Shown: positions 63,221 through 64,000 of the stretch, piece by piece
Numbering within the stretch: position 1 is the first letter of the stretch
Layout: every line of letters begins with the position of its first letter
Source: JAWCQZ01 sp038869515 [NCBI: Halobacteria archaeon]
Lineage (GTDB): Archaea > Halobacteriota > Syntropharchaeia > JACQPP01
DNA length: 64,000 nt
Reading direction: 5' to 3'
NCBI GenBank assembly: GCA_038869515.1
Contig: JAWCQZ010000004.1
Coordinates: 154,655-218,654 of the forward strand
The notes under the pieces: model-generated
Told to the model about the DNA's origin: nothing
Databases searched by the model: none
What the model saw: the letters and a program-made list of their open reading frames with translations, nothing else
Program-made: the position numbers and the translations under genes

Positions 63221-63756
63221 ATCTGCTTCTGGGTCTCCGTGTACATGAGAATCGCGTCCCGCAGGACCGCGGTGATGGCGCCCGCGAAGTTCCCCGCCCT
63301 GGACGACTCGTTGACGAGATACTCCCGCTGCTCCCGGGCGAGGGCGGCGCGGCCGGTGGTTCCGGCGGCGTTGCCCGCGATGGACGAGGAGTTGTTGGCG
63401 TAGTAGGCGAGCCCCTGTGAGAAGTTCCCGGCGCAGGTCTGGCAGAGGGTCGGGTTGGTGAAGGCCGCCGTCACCTGCTCCCACACCGCCATGCCGTGGC
63501 GGCTGGTCATGGTGCCGTTGGTGGAGATATAGGCCAAGGAGCGCCCGTTGTCGCTGAGGTTGGCGATGAGCAGCTTGAGGATGCTCGACGTCACGTTGAG
63601 CCGGGCGATGTTGTTGTCCACCTGGCCTCGGGCGTAGTTCTCGCACGCGCTCCCGGGGGCGCACGGCCCGTTCTGCGCCTGGGCCGCCGCGGGGGCGACG
63701 GCGGCGTAGCTGAACACGGCGAGAAGCAACACGGCCACGGCTATCCCACGCCCCAT
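63199..63756 (-). CDS. Secreted helical protein of the AGTTGRA family, paralogue 2
   Basis: 185 residues with a signal peptide (GIAVAVLLLAVFSYAAVAPAAA). Conserved segment CQTCAGNFSQGLAYYANNSSSIAGNAAGTTGRAALAREQREYLVNESS, and C-terminal helix VLRDAILMYTETQKQIYSSLGI. The correspondence with 56859 is clear across NNSSSI, AGTTGRA, EYL and LxxYTExxKxxYSxLG. Several NxS/T sequons and Cys suggest a glycosylated exported protein. It has its own TATA box. Confidence 0.72.
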   Translation of the reverse strand: MGRGIAVAVLLLAVFSYAAVAPAAAQAQNGPCAPGSACENYARGQVDNNIARLNVTSSILKLLIANLSDNGRSLAYISTNGTMTSRHGMAVWEQVTAAFTNPTLCQTCAGNFSQGLAYYANNSSSIAGNAAGTTGRAALAREQREYLVNESSRAGNFAGAITAVLRDAILMYTETQKQIYSSLGI

Positions 63757-63779
63757 GGTTCCATTTCGGGCGCCGGGAG

Positions 63780-63792
63780 GATAATAAATATT
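63780..63792 (-). promoter_or_regulatory. TATA box for the 63756 gene
   Basis: The minus strand reads AATATTTATTATC, about 24-36 bp before ATG 63756, in a local AT-rich stretch. Confidence 0.65.
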
Positions 63793-63843
63793 CGCGTTAT
63801 AAGGTCAGGGAATAAGCCGTTCGCCGATTCCGGTTTTCACCGA

Positions 63844-64000
63844 TCACGCCTGCACCAGCTCGGCCACCCAGGTGAACGACGGCGTGTTCCCGCTCAGGTA
63901 GATGTAGACCCCGTCCCCCGGGTTGAACCCGAAGTCGGTCCCCATCCAGCCGATGCCCGGGACGTAGCCGTAGCCGACGGTGGACTGGGTCGCGGGGTCC
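63844..64000 (-). CDS. C-terminal end of a secreted-type protein, 5' end outside the window
   Basis: An open frame enters from the window edge and stops at 63844. Its last 51 residues are beta-rich and aromatic (QSTVGYGYVPGIGWMGTDFG then GDGVYIYLSGNTPSFTWVAEL). The style fits the surface-protein neighbourhood. The family cannot be told from the fragment. Confidence 0.5.
   Translation of the reverse strand, partial: DPATQSTVGYGYVPGIGWMGTDFGFNPGDGVYIYLSGNTPSFTWVAELVQA

Noticed and set aside
3100-63800. CRISPR array
   Set aside because: The repeats found are few, irregularly spaced and palindromic along their full length. No regular repeat-spacer pattern and no cas genes are present.

Overview
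The window is a GC-rich archaeal chromosome segment. The clearest evidence is the archaeal cluster eL18-uL13-uS9-Rpo10-Rpo6-enolase-uS2-MEMO on the minus strand, with a tRNA-Pro inside it. A leaderless-style TATA box sits about 25 bp upstream of many starts. A SelB-like GTPase and type I dehydroquinase also fit. Base composition and gene style suggest a high-GC Thermoplasmatota-type lineage. That placement is an inference; archaeal origin is near certain.

Layout. 1-5.0 kb: ribosomal/RNA polymerase/enolase cluster. 5.0-8.7 kb: a PhnCDE-like ABC importer whose ATPase gene is coupled to a DtxR-type regulator, with a second DtxR-type regulator facing it at the far end. 8.8-13.1 kb: aroD, a wHTH/YIP1 pair, an HAD phosphatase, a thioesterase remnant and a coiled-coil protein. 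13.1-18.0 kb: SDR, two Amidohydrolase_2 paralogues, a MaoC-type hydratase, carA without carB, and a small aspartic-protease-fold protein. 18.1-26.6 kb: glycosyltransferase, bile-acid:Na+ symporter-type carrier, HemK-like methyltransferase, aSelBL GTPase, DUF1405 protein, phosphodiesterase and a polytopic membrane protein.

26.5-64 kb is an accessory, surface-oriented region. It has two giant secreted proteins (about 3,200 and 3,350 aa) with PA14, LamG and GATase/ThuA-like modules. It also has two CRTAC1-type FG-GAP/UnbV proteins, three paralogues of an unrecognised exported helical family with a conserved GLYCD motif, and three paralogues of another unrecognised helical family with an AGTTGRA-like motif. 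Several unknown membrane proteins accompany them. A regulatory pair carries three copies of a winged-helix plus nucleotidyltransferase-like module in two genes, followed by a tiny zinc-ribbon gene. The divergent promoter of this pair contains three matching palindromes, RTTCC-N5-GGAAY. The co-location suggests a regulated surface or adhesion system; this is an inference.

The second theme is small palindromic repeats. At least three families of GC-rich, hairpin-forming elements lie between genes and have also invaded genes. One inserted in frame into a VapC-like PIN toxin gene, with a 5-bp target duplication, and kept it open. One inserted just after the coupled start codon of a MaoC-type gene and shifted its frame. 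One now supplies the N-terminal codons of a DtxR-family regulator. No CRISPR array, rRNA gene, prophage or full-length transposase gene was seen.
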